Source: Photobacterium marinum (GTDB lineage Bacteria; Pseudomonadota; Gammaproteobacteria; Enterobacterales; Vibrionaceae). From it: 64,000 bases of DNA. The stretch is from NCBI RefSeq assembly GCF_000331515.1, contig NZ_AMZO01000016.1, positions 310,001 through 374,000 of the forward strand. Direction: 5' to 3'. The notes beneath the pieces are model-generated. The model made no database searches. It saw only the letters and a list, made by a program, of their open reading frames with translations, and was not told the origin of the DNA. Position 1 is the stretch's first letter; each line of letters opens with the position of its first letter. This document shows positions 9,501-17,357 of the stretch, piece by piece. A program made the translations under genes and the position numbers.

Positions 9501-9610
9501 TTTAACGGCTCCGCGTCTGAATGTAAAACAATAGAAACAATCGCATAACCACTTACAGCCAAAACCAATCCGATAAGCATAAGGAATAAAAAGAGCTTCT
9601 TTGATTTCAT
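6503..9610 (-). CDS. Hybrid sensor histidine kinase with PAS domains, receiver and HPt (BarA/ArcB-like layout)
   Basis: A 1035-residue membrane kinase. Two N-terminal transmembrane helices (about 5-28 and 40-65) leave only a short periplasmic loop, so sensing is probably through the PAS/PAC domains (about 105-225 and 235-360). HisKA has His 381 in S-H-E-I-R-T-P. HATPase_c follows (N, G1 D-N-G-V-G-M, G2 G-T-G-L-G-L). Next come a degenerate receiver, an intact receiver (Asp 815 in L-T-D-C-H-M-P) and an HPt domain (His 978 in S-H-A-A-K-G). It carries a complete His-Asp-His relay; the final acceptor is probably the adjacent response regulator. The ligand is unknown. Confidence 0.92.
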   Translation of the reverse strand: MKSKKLFLFLMLIGLVLAVSGYAIVSIVLHSDAEPLKRADLFVLSVSFLNLLCILGLGGLFVFSLRTLLKKHAESSPGTPERNGTEQLSCSDSDAEIEHEIFYRAAFVQAAVGIAQVDINGRWIDVNQRLCDTLGYEKEELLQTNFQALTHPDDLKYDLNMLQKVLSDEIKTYRLDKRFYTKQGKEIWISLAVSLVRDLEHKPKYFISIVEDITKRKKFEFELEESKRLREQLLRGRDLASEAGGISNWTWDIVSNDLIWDERMYEIYGVAEAEGGLDYNTWRERVHPDDLVTTEQNLKETIEKFVPFSAEFRIFHKQSGEIRWVKAAADVVTENGKAIKMFGVNLDMTEERLTQIALEKEGHSARQASEAKSNFLATMSHEIRTPMNGVIGMIDLLRETKLNLDQKRMIGTIRESAFSLLEIINGILDFSKIESGKMELDLSPVSLLAIIERCVEGLWGHAVNQNVKVYIIPDFNTPAYLLLDPIRIRQVIINILGNAIKFSQCRNKQGVVFVRTATLTSLENRFCIGIEVIDNGVGMTESQITKLFQPFTQADSSTTRKYGGTGLGLSITKSFVDLMNGYIDVESKPESGSAFNIVIPVNTDSVSEKEFSNVNLSGVNAFVALTDENLTKVVCNILEQMGCCYFKFDEFETVTSIGNYIDNSIDVVIVDRESTANKFMKVSDNHSSDWPRFLILNEQLASDRSEVRGNTYIASCQPLKPSEFVHALSVITDRNNPAYGLLQSTAQDPEISFSQYENDIEDYDSLILVAEDQPTNQDVIGQQLSRLGYHFEMANDGFEALEKWRTGRFGIVLTDCHMPNMDGWELTAEIRKEEQDHQLPKRTVVIAITANALVGEADHCLESGMDDYLSKPVELNKLRNKLALWIGRLSQEGDASSSQNISPEFLNAEVNHSAVTEYDVVNHPPIDYEQLKEILGTDEQDVINSILSSYQICLDDYFSEVKDAIAHHDSEQLRQSSHAAKGASNSSGVGSLGVIFKELEILARDKNWDEISKIEPGLKQEIERVENYIKKEHVS

Positions 9611-9865
9611 ACCATTTCTGCCCTGATAGTACCCGGCTCTCTGTACTGAGTGATCCGTCCCGGCTAAGGGTAAGACTACTCATAAGCCAACAAACATCAT
9701 ATGCAACAATAGTAGTACCTAATTTTCAAAGTACTTAAATTACGCTTGTTTTTCTGATAGATGGCACGTTTGACTAAAGTGAATTCAGCATTAACACTTT
9801 CCTTAACTGCATTGTTTTTGATACTAATAAAGTGCATACCTATTCAGGGATATCAAGGAAGAAGA

Positions 9866-11134
9866 ATGAAAGACGAAACGCTATCGATCCATTACGGTTA
9901 CGAAACCGATCCGACGACAAAATCTGTTGCCACTCCAATCTATCAAACTGTTGCCTATGAATTTGAGAATGCGCAACACGGCGCGGATCTGTTTAATCTT
10001 GAGGTACCGGGAAATATCTACACCCGCATCATGAACCCGACGAATGATGTTCTCGAACAACGCATGGCAGCATTGGAGGGAGGCATTGCCGGATTAGTTG
10101 TCAGTGCAGGAAGTGCGGCTATTAACTATGCCATTCTTACTCTTGCTGAATCCGGAGATAATATTATCTCCACACCTCAGCTCTATGGTGGCACCTATAC
10201 TCTGTTCGCCCATATGCTACCGAAACAAGGTATCGAAGTTCGTTTTGCCAAAGATGATAAACCTGAAAGTCTGGCCGAACTTATTGACGAGAAAACCAAA
10301 GCCGTTTACTGCGAAAGTATCGGTAATCCAGCAGGTAATATCGTTGATATTGAACGTATTGCCGAACTTGCACACGCTCAGGGCGTGCCAGTGATTGTCG
10401 ATAATACCGTTGCCACACCAATTCTTTGCAAACCGATTGAGTTTGGTGCTGATATTGTTGTTCACTCCCTTACTAAATATGTCGGCGGCCACGGTACAAC
10501 GCTGGGTGGTGTCATTGTAGACTCCGGTAAATTCCCGTGGGCTAAGTATAAAGACCGTTTCCCGGTTCTTAACCAACCTGAGCCATCCTACCATGGCGTT
10601 GTTTATACAGAGGCTTTTGGTGAAGCCGCGTTTATTGGTCGTGCTCGTACAGTACCGTTGCGTAATACAGGCTCTGCATTATCGCCAATGAATGCTTTTA
10701 TGCTAATTCAAGGACTTGAAACGCTGGCATTGCGAATGGAAAGGCATACAGAAAACGCACTCAAGGTTGCGGAGTATCTTAAGAACCACGATAAAGTTAG
10801 CTGGGTAAGCTATGCTGGCCTGCCAGACTCTCCGTTTTATCCATTGGCTGAAAAGTATATGAAAGGCAAACCGTCTGCGATTCTGTCCTTTGGCCTGAAA
10901 GGCGGTTATGACGCTGGTGTACGATTCTATGACAGCCTGGAGATCTTCAAACGCCTGGTAAATATCGGCGATGCCAAATCCCTGGCCTGTCACCCGGCTT
11001 CAACTACTCACCGCCAGCTAGGTGAAGACGAACAGCGACAAGCCGGAGTCAGCCCGGAAATGATCCGTCTTTCAGTAGGTATCGAACATATTGATGACAT
11101 CATTGCTGATCTGGAACAAGCGCTGGACGCCTGA
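9866..11134 (+). CDS. metY: O-acetylhomoserine sulfhydrylase (PLP-dependent, Cys/Met metabolism family)
   Basis: A 422-residue cytoplasmic PLP enzyme that makes homocysteine from O-acetylhomoserine and sulfide. The start is ATG 9866 with AAGGAAG upstream, giving the family's usual M-K-D-E-T-L-S-I-H start; an in-frame start at 9761 adds an unrelated hydrophobic stretch. Family signatures: Y-T-R-I-M-N-P-T-N near residue 52, S-A-G-S-A-A, I-V-D-N-T-V, and the Schiff-base lysine K204 in H-S-L-T-K-Y-V-G-G-H-G. The long insertion after that lysine (F-P-W-A-K-Y-K-D to R-A-R-T) is typical of MetY rather than MetB/MetC. No clear MetJ boxes are visible upstream. Confidence 0.9.
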   Translation: MKDETLSIHYGYETDPTTKSVATPIYQTVAYEFENAQHGADLFNLEVPGNIYTRIMNPTNDVLEQRMAALEGGIAGLVVSAGSAAINYAILTLAESGDNIISTPQLYGGTYTLFAHMLPKQGIEVRFAKDDKPESLAELIDEKTKAVYCESIGNPAGNIVDIERIAELAHAQGVPVIVDNTVATPILCKPIEFGADIVVHSLTKYVGGHGTTLGGVIVDSGKFPWAKYKDRFPVLNQPEPSYHGVVYTEAFGEAAFIGRARTVPLRNTGSALSPMNAFMLIQGLETLALRMERHTENALKVAEYLKNHDKVSWVSYAGLPDSPFYPLAEKYMKGKPSAILSFGLKGGYDAGVRFYDSLEIFKRLVNIGDAKSLACHPASTTHRQLGEDEQRQAGVSPEMIRLSVGIEHIDDIIADLEQALDA

Positions 11135-11164
11135 GCTTCATAACTGACAGCTTTCATAAACGTA

Positions 11165-11196
11165 GATGTGGCAGCTCTGTGAAATGCTGTCACATC
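11165..11196 (+). terminator. Hairpin downstream of metY, possible terminator
   Basis: An 11-bp stem (11165-11175 with 11186-11196) with one G-U pair. No clear T run follows, so termination here would be weak or protein-assisted. Confidence 0.4.
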
Positions 11197-11312
11197 TCAA
11201 ACTACTCCTGCAGTCTGTCTTCATTAATTTTGCAACATGCTGATATACTGAGTTATATCTCAATTTATTACTGGCTTTCTGAAGCCTTATTCAATCAGCC
11301 GAGACATCCCCT

Positions 11313-12440
11313 TTGACTCAGAATCAGACACCGTACAAGGTTCAACAAAATCTCATTAAAGTGGCGACATTTAACCTGTTCAACTATATGGAGCCACCGT
11401 CAGCATATTATGATTTCGAGAACATTTATGATTCTGAGCAGTGGCAGAAAAAGCAGCGCTGGATTCGTGATTACCTGTCCGAATGCCAACCGGATGTGAT
11501 CGGGTTTCAGGAGGTGTTTAGCCCTGATTCGTTACAACAGTTACTGAGTGAACAGGGTTACCCGTATTTCGCTGTTGTTGATCAGCCAACACTTATCACT
11601 GATTACATTTTTAAAAGTCCTGTTGTCGCTATCGCTTCGCGCTACCCGATCCAATCTGTTGAGGCCGTTATCGCAGACAAAGAAAAAGCCACAATGATGG
11701 GGCTAAATGAAGGGTTTAGCTTTAGCCGAAAACCACTTCGGGCAACCATTGAGCTGCCTGACCTTGGTTTATGCGACTGCTATGTTGTTCACTTCAAATC
11801 TAAGCGTCCGACAACTGATGATGCTGATATCGATGCAAAAAACAATGCAGATAAAAACAGTGAGGCTGATATTACTCAGATTCTCACTCAAGCTGTCACA
11901 GGAAGCTGGGCATCATCAATCCAACGAGGTTCGGAAGCCGCCTTACTGCTAACTCACATTATTGAACGACGCATTCAAACCAAGAATCCGGCGATGTTAA
12001 TGGGCGACTTCAATGATGACCTTAAAGACGGGGTTTTACGACACTTACTGACATATACAACCGCAGGAGCGTCCGAGACAAAAGAAGGCTTTGTACCAAC
12101 ACAATTACAGGACAGTTGGGAACTGTTCAAAAAAGTCCTGCTTCTGAATGAACAAGATGCCTCATCCCTACCCAATTTAGCCACCAAAGCCGATAACAAT
12201 TCATCAGACAACCGGACTGACATAATCGCCCGCCCCTTCAGTCATTATTACGCTAACAAAGGCTCTGTAATTGATTATATTTTGCTGTCTTGCGAATTCG
12301 ATACTGAATATCTGGAAAATATGGCAGAAGTTATTGCCTATCACACCTATGACAGGCATTTGATTAATCCTATCTTTGACCGGGACAGCCACAGCACAGA
12401 TCATGCTGTTGTTATGATTTCTATTAAAACTCGCAGTTAG
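11313..12440 (+). CDS. Endonuclease/exonuclease/phosphatase (EEP) family protein
   Basis: A 375-residue protein with the EEP fold used by metal-dependent nucleases and phosphodiesterases. Conserved parts: V-A-T-F-N-L-F-N at the start, P-D-V-I-G-F-Q-E-V (metal-binding Glu), M-G-D-F-N-D-D (catalytic Asp/Asn), I-D-Y-I-L and the terminal S-T-D-H-A-V. No signal peptide is seen, so it is probably cytoplasmic. The start is a TTG at 11313 with only a weak ribosome site, which makes the first residues uncertain. It converges on the polysaccharide operon with 3 bases between stop codons. The substrate cannot be inferred. Confidence 0.8.
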   Translation: MTQNQTPYKVQQNLIKVATFNLFNYMEPPSAYYDFENIYDSEQWQKKQRWIRDYLSECQPDVIGFQEVFSPDSLQQLLSEQGYPYFAVVDQPTLITDYIFKSPVVAIASRYPIQSVEAVIADKEKATMMGLNEGFSFSRKPLRATIELPDLGLCDCYVVHFKSKRPTTDDADIDAKNNADKNSEADITQILTQAVTGSWASSIQRGSEAALLLTHIIERRIQTKNPAMLMGDFNDDLKDGVLRHLLTYTTAGASETKEGFVPTQLQDSWELFKKVLLLNEQDASSLPNLATKADNNSSDNRTDIIARPFSHYYANKGSVIDYILLSCEFDTEYLENMAEVIAYHTYDRHLINPIFDRDSHSTDHAVVMISIKTRS

Positions 12441-12443
12441 ATA

Positions 12444-13493
12444 TTAATCGAACCTGACCATAACAGGTAAACCTTCCACTTTAAGCTTTTCCGGTAAAGG
12501 ATCATCAAAAATGATTTTAACCTTCAACATGCTTTTCTGCCCTTCAAACGGGCCGGCCAGCTGAGGAGGGATTTTATCAGCTAGTTCAACTTCCCTACCA
12601 ACTCTGGCTTCAATGGATTCACCACTGGAAAACTGGATCACCGCTTTATTGCCCTGCTGAACTTTCTCTATGTGTTTGGGCAATACATAGGCATTTACCT
12701 GATACTCTCGCGCAGTAGCAATTAACAGCAATGGCGTTTCTTCAAACACCCAATCTCCCGGCTTAATCAGCAGGTCCACAATTCTACCGCGGCTAAAAGC
12801 CACTGGTTGCAGCTGTGTCAGGCTGCTTTCCAGCTCCGCTAGCTCCCTTTTTATCTGGTTCAGCGCTATAGATTGCGGGCCGGCTGAAGCCAGCTCCTGA
12901 ATTTTCCTCATCTCGTCAATTTTGCGCTGCAATGCCTGCTGGTAGCTGAGTTGTGACTGGGTTCGAATCTGTAGAACAGCGGCAAAATCAGCACTCGATA
13001 CCATGCGCTGCTTTTTGTATTTTTCGTATTCTTTAAATACCTTCTCCTGATTTTCAGCCCCTTCTCGTGCAATTCTTATCTCTTCATCCAGGGCTGCCAT
13101 CTTTGCCTGGTTGTAGTTTTTCCAGTCAAAAAGCAATTGAGAAAGTTGAAATCGCCGCTCAGCAATACCAGCTCTCAGTAGTGGTGAGCTGACTCGCATC
13201 AATGGCGTGCCTGCTTCAACATCATCACCAACAGCAACAAACACATCATCGACCTGACCTTCTCCGCTCGCAACGACAAGCTGAGGCTCTGTAGTCACGA
13301 TACCCGGAGCCGTGGTTATCACCCAATCCCGCCCGACATACCAAAGCAGGAAGACAACCGGACTGAATGTCAGTGCCAGAATCAGATACCAGCGTATACT
13401 GAAAGCCACCCGCCTTGCTGGCGCATAAGGAACTCTGACTCCTTCATCTCTGGTCGCATCCTGCTGTTTCGGAGAATTAAATACGACCTTCAC
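12444..13493 (-). CDS. HlyD/membrane-fusion-type protein of a polysaccharide operon
   Basis: A 349-residue inner membrane protein: a short cytoplasmic tail, one transmembrane helix at about 33-52, then a periplasmic part with a split lipoyl-like domain around a long alpha hairpin (about 105-215, rich in E/K/Q) and a C-terminal beta-barrel. This is the layout of membrane-fusion proteins and of Alg44-like periplasmic partners of glycan synthases. It overlaps the upstream glycosyltransferase by 4 bases (ATGA), so the two are translationally coupled. With no ABC or RND pump nearby, it most likely passes the polymer across the periplasm. Confidence 0.82.
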   Translation of the reverse strand: MKVVFNSPKQQDATRDEGVRVPYAPARRVAFSIRWYLILALTFSPVVFLLWYVGRDWVITTAPGIVTTEPQLVVASGEGQVDDVFVAVGDDVEAGTPLMRVSSPLLRAGIAERRFQLSQLLFDWKNYNQAKMAALDEEIRIAREGAENQEKVFKEYEKYKKQRMVSSADFAAVLQIRTQSQLSYQQALQRKIDEMRKIQELASAGPQSIALNQIKRELAELESSLTQLQPVAFSRGRIVDLLIKPGDWVFEETPLLLIATAREYQVNAYVLPKHIEKVQQGNKAVIQFSSGESIEARVGREVELADKIPPQLAGPFEGQKSMLKVKIIFDDPLPEKLKVEGLPVMVRFD

Positions 13494-14863
13494 TTCTGCC
13501 TCTTATCACGGCGGAAATGCCACCAGCGAAAGTGCTGGCCACGTTTAAGAACCCACCACGGTGCCATGCTGCTTTCTTCATGAGCCCGGCGGAAAAGCTC
13601 ATTTAAGATGGCAACTGCGGCCCACATCCTGGTAAGAAATGTATAAACAGGAAACAGCGGTAACCAAGGCAGAATTTTCAGGTCCTTGCATGGCTGTTCT
13701 GAAATCGCAATGACAAAGACCAAAAGGTTGATAAGTGAAAATAGAAGATAAATAAAATAAAGCCCGATCATCAGTGCGGCAACAAACTGGGACGGATAAC
13801 TGAACACCAACCACCAAAGGTAAATCGCTACAAGTAAAGGAAGAACGATATTCTGACCAATACCGAACACAAGTGTATATATGAAGGTTTTCCAGCCCAG
13901 TATTCTGGGGGTCATTGAATAGATGTGCTTACGTAAATATAAAAACAGTAAATCACCATCCCAGCGCAACCTTTGCTTACATAAATCCACAACGGTCGCC
14001 GGAACGTCAGTATGACCAATAGCCCTGGCGGCAAAGCCAATTGTCATTGCCGGATAACGACGCAGGTAGTGTTTGATCCTGACAGTCAGATCGAGATCTT
14101 CTGCCGTGTGTGTATCCCACCCGCCAATACTTTTAAGAAAGTCGCGACGAAACGCACCGAATGCACCGGAGATATTATTAATAAGATTCCATTCACTTAA
14201 ACCTGTTTTGCCTCCATGCATAGAAATCATGTATTCGATACCCTGCATTCGGGTAACAACACTCTGGCTTAAATTTCTCACCCGCAGTGCACCGCCAACA
14301 GCCGGCACATTAGGATCATCAAAACACCGAACAATTTCATCGACCATATCATTATCAAAGGAAGTATCGCCGTCTGCGTTAATGATGATCTCGCCAGTCG
14401 CCACTGCCAGTCCCGAATTCAGTGTTGATACCCGACCACCGCGCTGCCATTTTGGTAACAGCACTAACTTCCGGTTCGTTACGCCGTCAAAATCATAAAT
14501 ACAGGCACGGGCAGCTTGGTAGGTATGTTCATTTTGCTGAGCACCATCAATCACAGCAATAATCTCAATCTGTCCAGGATATACCTGCTCACGCAGTGTA
14601 TCCACCGTGATCCTGATAGCCTCACCCTCTGAATAGCAGGTAATAATGCAGGAGACTTTAGGCAACGGGCCTTTTCGCCTGTTGGCATCTTTACCATATT
14701 GCCTGCTGAACCACTTTAAAATGCCGCTCAGGGTAAGAATCATCAGAGGTACTTCAAACGCGAGCAGCATAGGCAGCAACATTGCCATCACCAAAGGCGT
14801 ATTGGCGATGTTACCGCTCAAATCAGTCAGCAGATAGCGAACCGTGAACCACCATTCACTCAT
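13490..14863 (-). CDS. Processive family 2 glycosyltransferase, exopolysaccharide synthase
   Basis: A 457-residue membrane glycosyltransferase resembling NodC, PgaC and hyaluronan/cellulose synthases. An N-terminal helix precedes the cytosolic GT-A domain with the processive-GT2 set: V-I-D-G near 105, D-G-D at 164-166, T-A-E-D at 253-256 (catalytic Asp) and the Q-R-L-R-W motif at 297-301. Three or four transmembrane helices follow (about 320-405). It should polymerise a sugar nucleotide and extrude the chain; sugar identity is not readable. It has no PilZ domain, so cyclic-di-GMP control, if any, must come from a partner. It overlaps both neighbours, which makes a tight three-gene operon. Confidence 0.88.
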   Translation of the reverse strand: MSEWWFTVRYLLTDLSGNIANTPLVMAMLLPMLLAFEVPLMILTLSGILKWFSRQYGKDANRRKGPLPKVSCIITCYSEGEAIRITVDTLREQVYPGQIEIIAVIDGAQQNEHTYQAARACIYDFDGVTNRKLVLLPKWQRGGRVSTLNSGLAVATGEIIINADGDTSFDNDMVDEIVRCFDDPNVPAVGGALRVRNLSQSVVTRMQGIEYMISMHGGKTGLSEWNLINNISGAFGAFRRDFLKSIGGWDTHTAEDLDLTVRIKHYLRRYPAMTIGFAARAIGHTDVPATVVDLCKQRLRWDGDLLFLYLRKHIYSMTPRILGWKTFIYTLVFGIGQNIVLPLLVAIYLWWLVFSYPSQFVAALMIGLYFIYLLFSLINLLVFVIAISEQPCKDLKILPWLPLFPVYTFLTRMWAAVAILNELFRRAHEESSMAPWWVLKRGQHFRWWHFRRDKRQK

Positions 14864-16199
14864 AATGAACCACTTCTGCCAGCCAGGCTTTCAACCAGTC
14901 TTCCGCTATCTGGTCCTCTGGTACCGGTAACGCTTTCACTTCAACAATCAGTTTTAGTTGTTCTAAACCTTCTACATCCCCCAGTGTGGATATCCGATTT
15001 CTTAATACCTCCCAAACTTTGTCACTGGTATGCGACAGTAATAGAATCAGAACATCATCTGAATACTGACAAACAACATCAGTTTCCCTGAAAAGCTTCT
15101 GCATCCGTTTAACTAACTCTGTGATTCTTTCCTGAGCTTTCGTCAAACCAAGACTGATCTTCACCTCGGCTAAATTCGACAACCAAATCATCATCATCGT
15201 ATTGTCGCCACCGTAACGACGCTGATTGGAGCTGACCCACTGCATTAGCCAGGGAAGATGATCGACCGTCAGTGGCGCTCCCCAGGTCAACGGCAGGTGC
15301 AACATATGTGAACCTTCGAGAGCTATCTGGCGAGCCAGTTTGCCGAGGGTAAATTCATGAACTGGCGATACAGTCAAATCATCAGGGCTTTGTATTTCTC
15401 CACAATCATGGCAACGCGCTTTGACCGGAGCTTCAATGAACCTTGCATAGCAGGATAAGCAACTGTATCGCTCTAACGGCCGATCGTAGTCCACACCGAT
15501 ATGACGCAGCCTGGTGGAGCATTTCGGACATTGCATGATCCCAGACTGCATGAACACATCCTGATCATCAACATAACCGCAAATAAAACAGTGGACGCCG
15601 GGCTTCAGGTGAATGTCGATACTGTTACACTCAGGACAAACATCGACGAAATTTATTCGTGAACCGTGACATACCCGGCACAAACGCAGCCGATCAATTA
15701 ACTTTCCTGGAACAAGCAAGTGATGATCAACTGCCCGGCTCAAAGCCAGTTCTGCTTCTCCCCCGAGCAGACAATCCAGTAACGGATAGGAATAACCTTT
15801 CTGATATTCTGCCGACCAAACAGGGTGAACATGAAAATATGACCTTGGCCAGCAATACCATGCGATTAAATCGAGCGATTCAGGGTGTGGACTGAAATGA
15901 AGCAATGCCAACCTGTCCAGTACTTGCGGGATTCGTTCCCACATATCACCGAGATAACCATCTGCTAATACATCAGACAGCTTACTTTTAACAACGCAAA
16001 AAACAGGCTGAAGGCGACGCATGTCATCACAGCGGATCTCAACCAACAGCTCATCCTGTCGGGAAGGTTCAACATTGAGCAAAACAGAAGGATGACTGTC
16101 AATATCCCATAAGCTAACCTTGTCGACACAGTCCATCATGTCCTGTACCGGATCTCCGATAACCTGCACCTTAGTATAATTTTCGGCAACTCTTGTCAT
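14856..16199 (-). CDS. TackOD1-type zinc-ribbon protein with degenerate GGDEF domain
   Basis: A 447-residue soluble protein, first gene of the polysaccharide operon. Six CxxC pairs (Cys 174/177, 188/191, 204/207, 224/227, 247/250, 263/266) make a multi-zinc module with V-C-P-E-C and I-G-V-D-Y-D-R-P, matching the TackOD1 output domain described in Thaumarchaeota and bacteria. Residues ~285-447 align in shape with a GGDEF domain, but the active-site loop reads Y-S-D-D-V instead of G-G-D-E-F, so it should not make cyclic-di-GMP and may bind a nucleotide or act as scaffold. The N-terminal 170 residues are unassigned. It overlaps the synthase by 8 bases and probably regulates it. Confidence 0.75.
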   Translation of the reverse strand: MTRVAENYTKVQVIGDPVQDMMDCVDKVSLWDIDSHPSVLLNVEPSRQDELLVEIRCDDMRRLQPVFCVVKSKLSDVLADGYLGDMWERIPQVLDRLALLHFSPHPESLDLIAWYCWPRSYFHVHPVWSAEYQKGYSYPLLDCLLGGEAELALSRAVDHHLLVPGKLIDRLRLCRVCHGSRINFVDVCPECNSIDIHLKPGVHCFICGYVDDQDVFMQSGIMQCPKCSTRLRHIGVDYDRPLERYSCLSCYARFIEAPVKARCHDCGEIQSPDDLTVSPVHEFTLGKLARQIALEGSHMLHLPLTWGAPLTVDHLPWLMQWVSSNQRRYGGDNTMMMIWLSNLAEVKISLGLTKAQERITELVKRMQKLFRETDVVCQYSDDVLILLLSHTSDKVWEVLRNRISTLGDVEGLEQLKLIVEVKALPVPEDQIAEDWLKAWLAEVVHYE

Positions 16200-16494
16200 T
16201 ACGCTTCCCGCCGCAACGTCTAACAGAAAGACAGCAATATGACCGACATTTGTGCATTACGCATCGACTGCCAGTACCTGTTTATGTTGTTCACTTTCTG
16301 ACAGTTTAGGAAGTAATGATTAGGATAATGCGACTTGTTTATAAGAAGCTCATGATTTCAGTCAGGAAATATTGAGGTCAATGCGAGAAAAAACATGAGA
16401 TAAGACGGATACAGCGAAATTGAGTTAGCTAAATTACGCTTTTTTTTGGCATAATCCCGGTATCTTTATTCTGAATGAGCATGAAAGCAAACCA

Positions 16495-17055
16495 ATGAAA
16501 ATCCTGTCCCTGACCAAACGACTGTGTAGCATCGTGCTGCTAGCCGCTTGCGGTCTGAGCTCAACCGTTAGTGCCGCCAACTTCCCGTACAATTATCTTG
16601 AAGTTCGCGTACCGTTAAGCCCTGGGGGGTTAGGTGGGGCTTATAGCCAGCAATTTCATGAAAATGCCCACATGATTTTCGAAGCAGAAAGTACTTTTGA
16701 AGACGACTGGCATCTGGGTGGTGGTGTAGGCTTTAATGCTCCTGTTAATCAGTTCACCGATCTTACCGGGCAGCTGAAGCTGTTATCGATTAAAAATAAA
16801 GAGAGTGACACAGGAGAATTTGACAAAAAACTAGGCCGTTTCGCTACCGAACTGAACTTCACTCTTCATGCCTGGATCCTGCCTCAATTAGAAACAGGTG
16901 CAACGCTTGGTGTTATTACAGCCGAGGAAGACTATAACCTGTTTAGCGTTTTCGCCCGACTACATACCAGTGATGCCTTCTCAATGGGAGCAGAATTCAA
17001 AGTCAGCGGTATAGAAGATAACCAATTCGTGGTTTCGGTTCGCTATCCTTTCTAA
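16495..17055 (+). CDS. Small outer membrane beta-barrel protein
   Basis: A 186-residue protein with a signal peptide ending V-S-A-A and a mature part of alternating polar/hydrophobic strands that ends in Phe, the hallmark of proteins inserted by the BAM complex. About eight strands fit the length, as in OmpW/OmpX-size barrels. I do not recognise the specific family. A CATAAT about 45 bases before the ATG could be a -10 box. A strong terminator follows. Confidence 0.7.
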   Translation: MKILSLTKRLCSIVLLAACGLSSTVSAANFPYNYLEVRVPLSPGGLGGAYSQQFHENAHMIFEAESTFEDDWHLGGGVGFNAPVNQFTDLTGQLKLLSIKNKESDTGEFDKKLGRFATELNFTLHAWILPQLETGATLGVITAEEDYNLFSVFARLHTSDAFSMGAEFKVSGIEDNQFVVSVRYPF

Positions 17056-17085
17056 GGAAATTATTCCAAATTCAAATACTTGAAG

Positions 17086-17125
17086 CGCGGTATATATGGC
17101 TAATAATCATATATACCGCGTTTTT
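17086..17125 (+). terminator. Rho-independent terminator after the outer membrane protein gene
   Basis: Perfect 13-bp stem CGCGGTATATATG / CATATATACCGCG (17086-17098 with 17108-17120) followed by TTTTT. Confidence 0.88.
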
Positions 17126-17357
17126 ATATCTTACTAATAAATAAAGATTTTACTTATAACTGGTCGTATTTTACCCGCTCCTATTTGCATCATTAATCTA
17201 TCCGGCAATATTCATTCGATTGAAGTGCGACTCAACTCTCAATTTTGTAATGCAAATGGATAAGTTGCACAATTAAAGCGATCCAGATCTACCCATACCC
17301 CTTCATTTGTCCTTACTATCGGCAGCCATTCCCCCAACTGACAATAAGAACGACATA
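17126..17357 (+). other. Gene-free stretch upstream of the nucleotidase
   Basis: With the terminator before it, this makes a 302-base gap. It must hold the nucleotidase promoter, but I see no convincing -35/-10 pair, CRP site or PhoB box. In-frame sequence from 17307 is open but carries no signal peptide of its own. Confidence 0.4.

Noticed and set aside
9611..9865. MetJ operator or SAM riboswitch upstream of metY
   Set aside because: No AGACGTCT-type repeats and no riboswitch-like helices were found in this gap.
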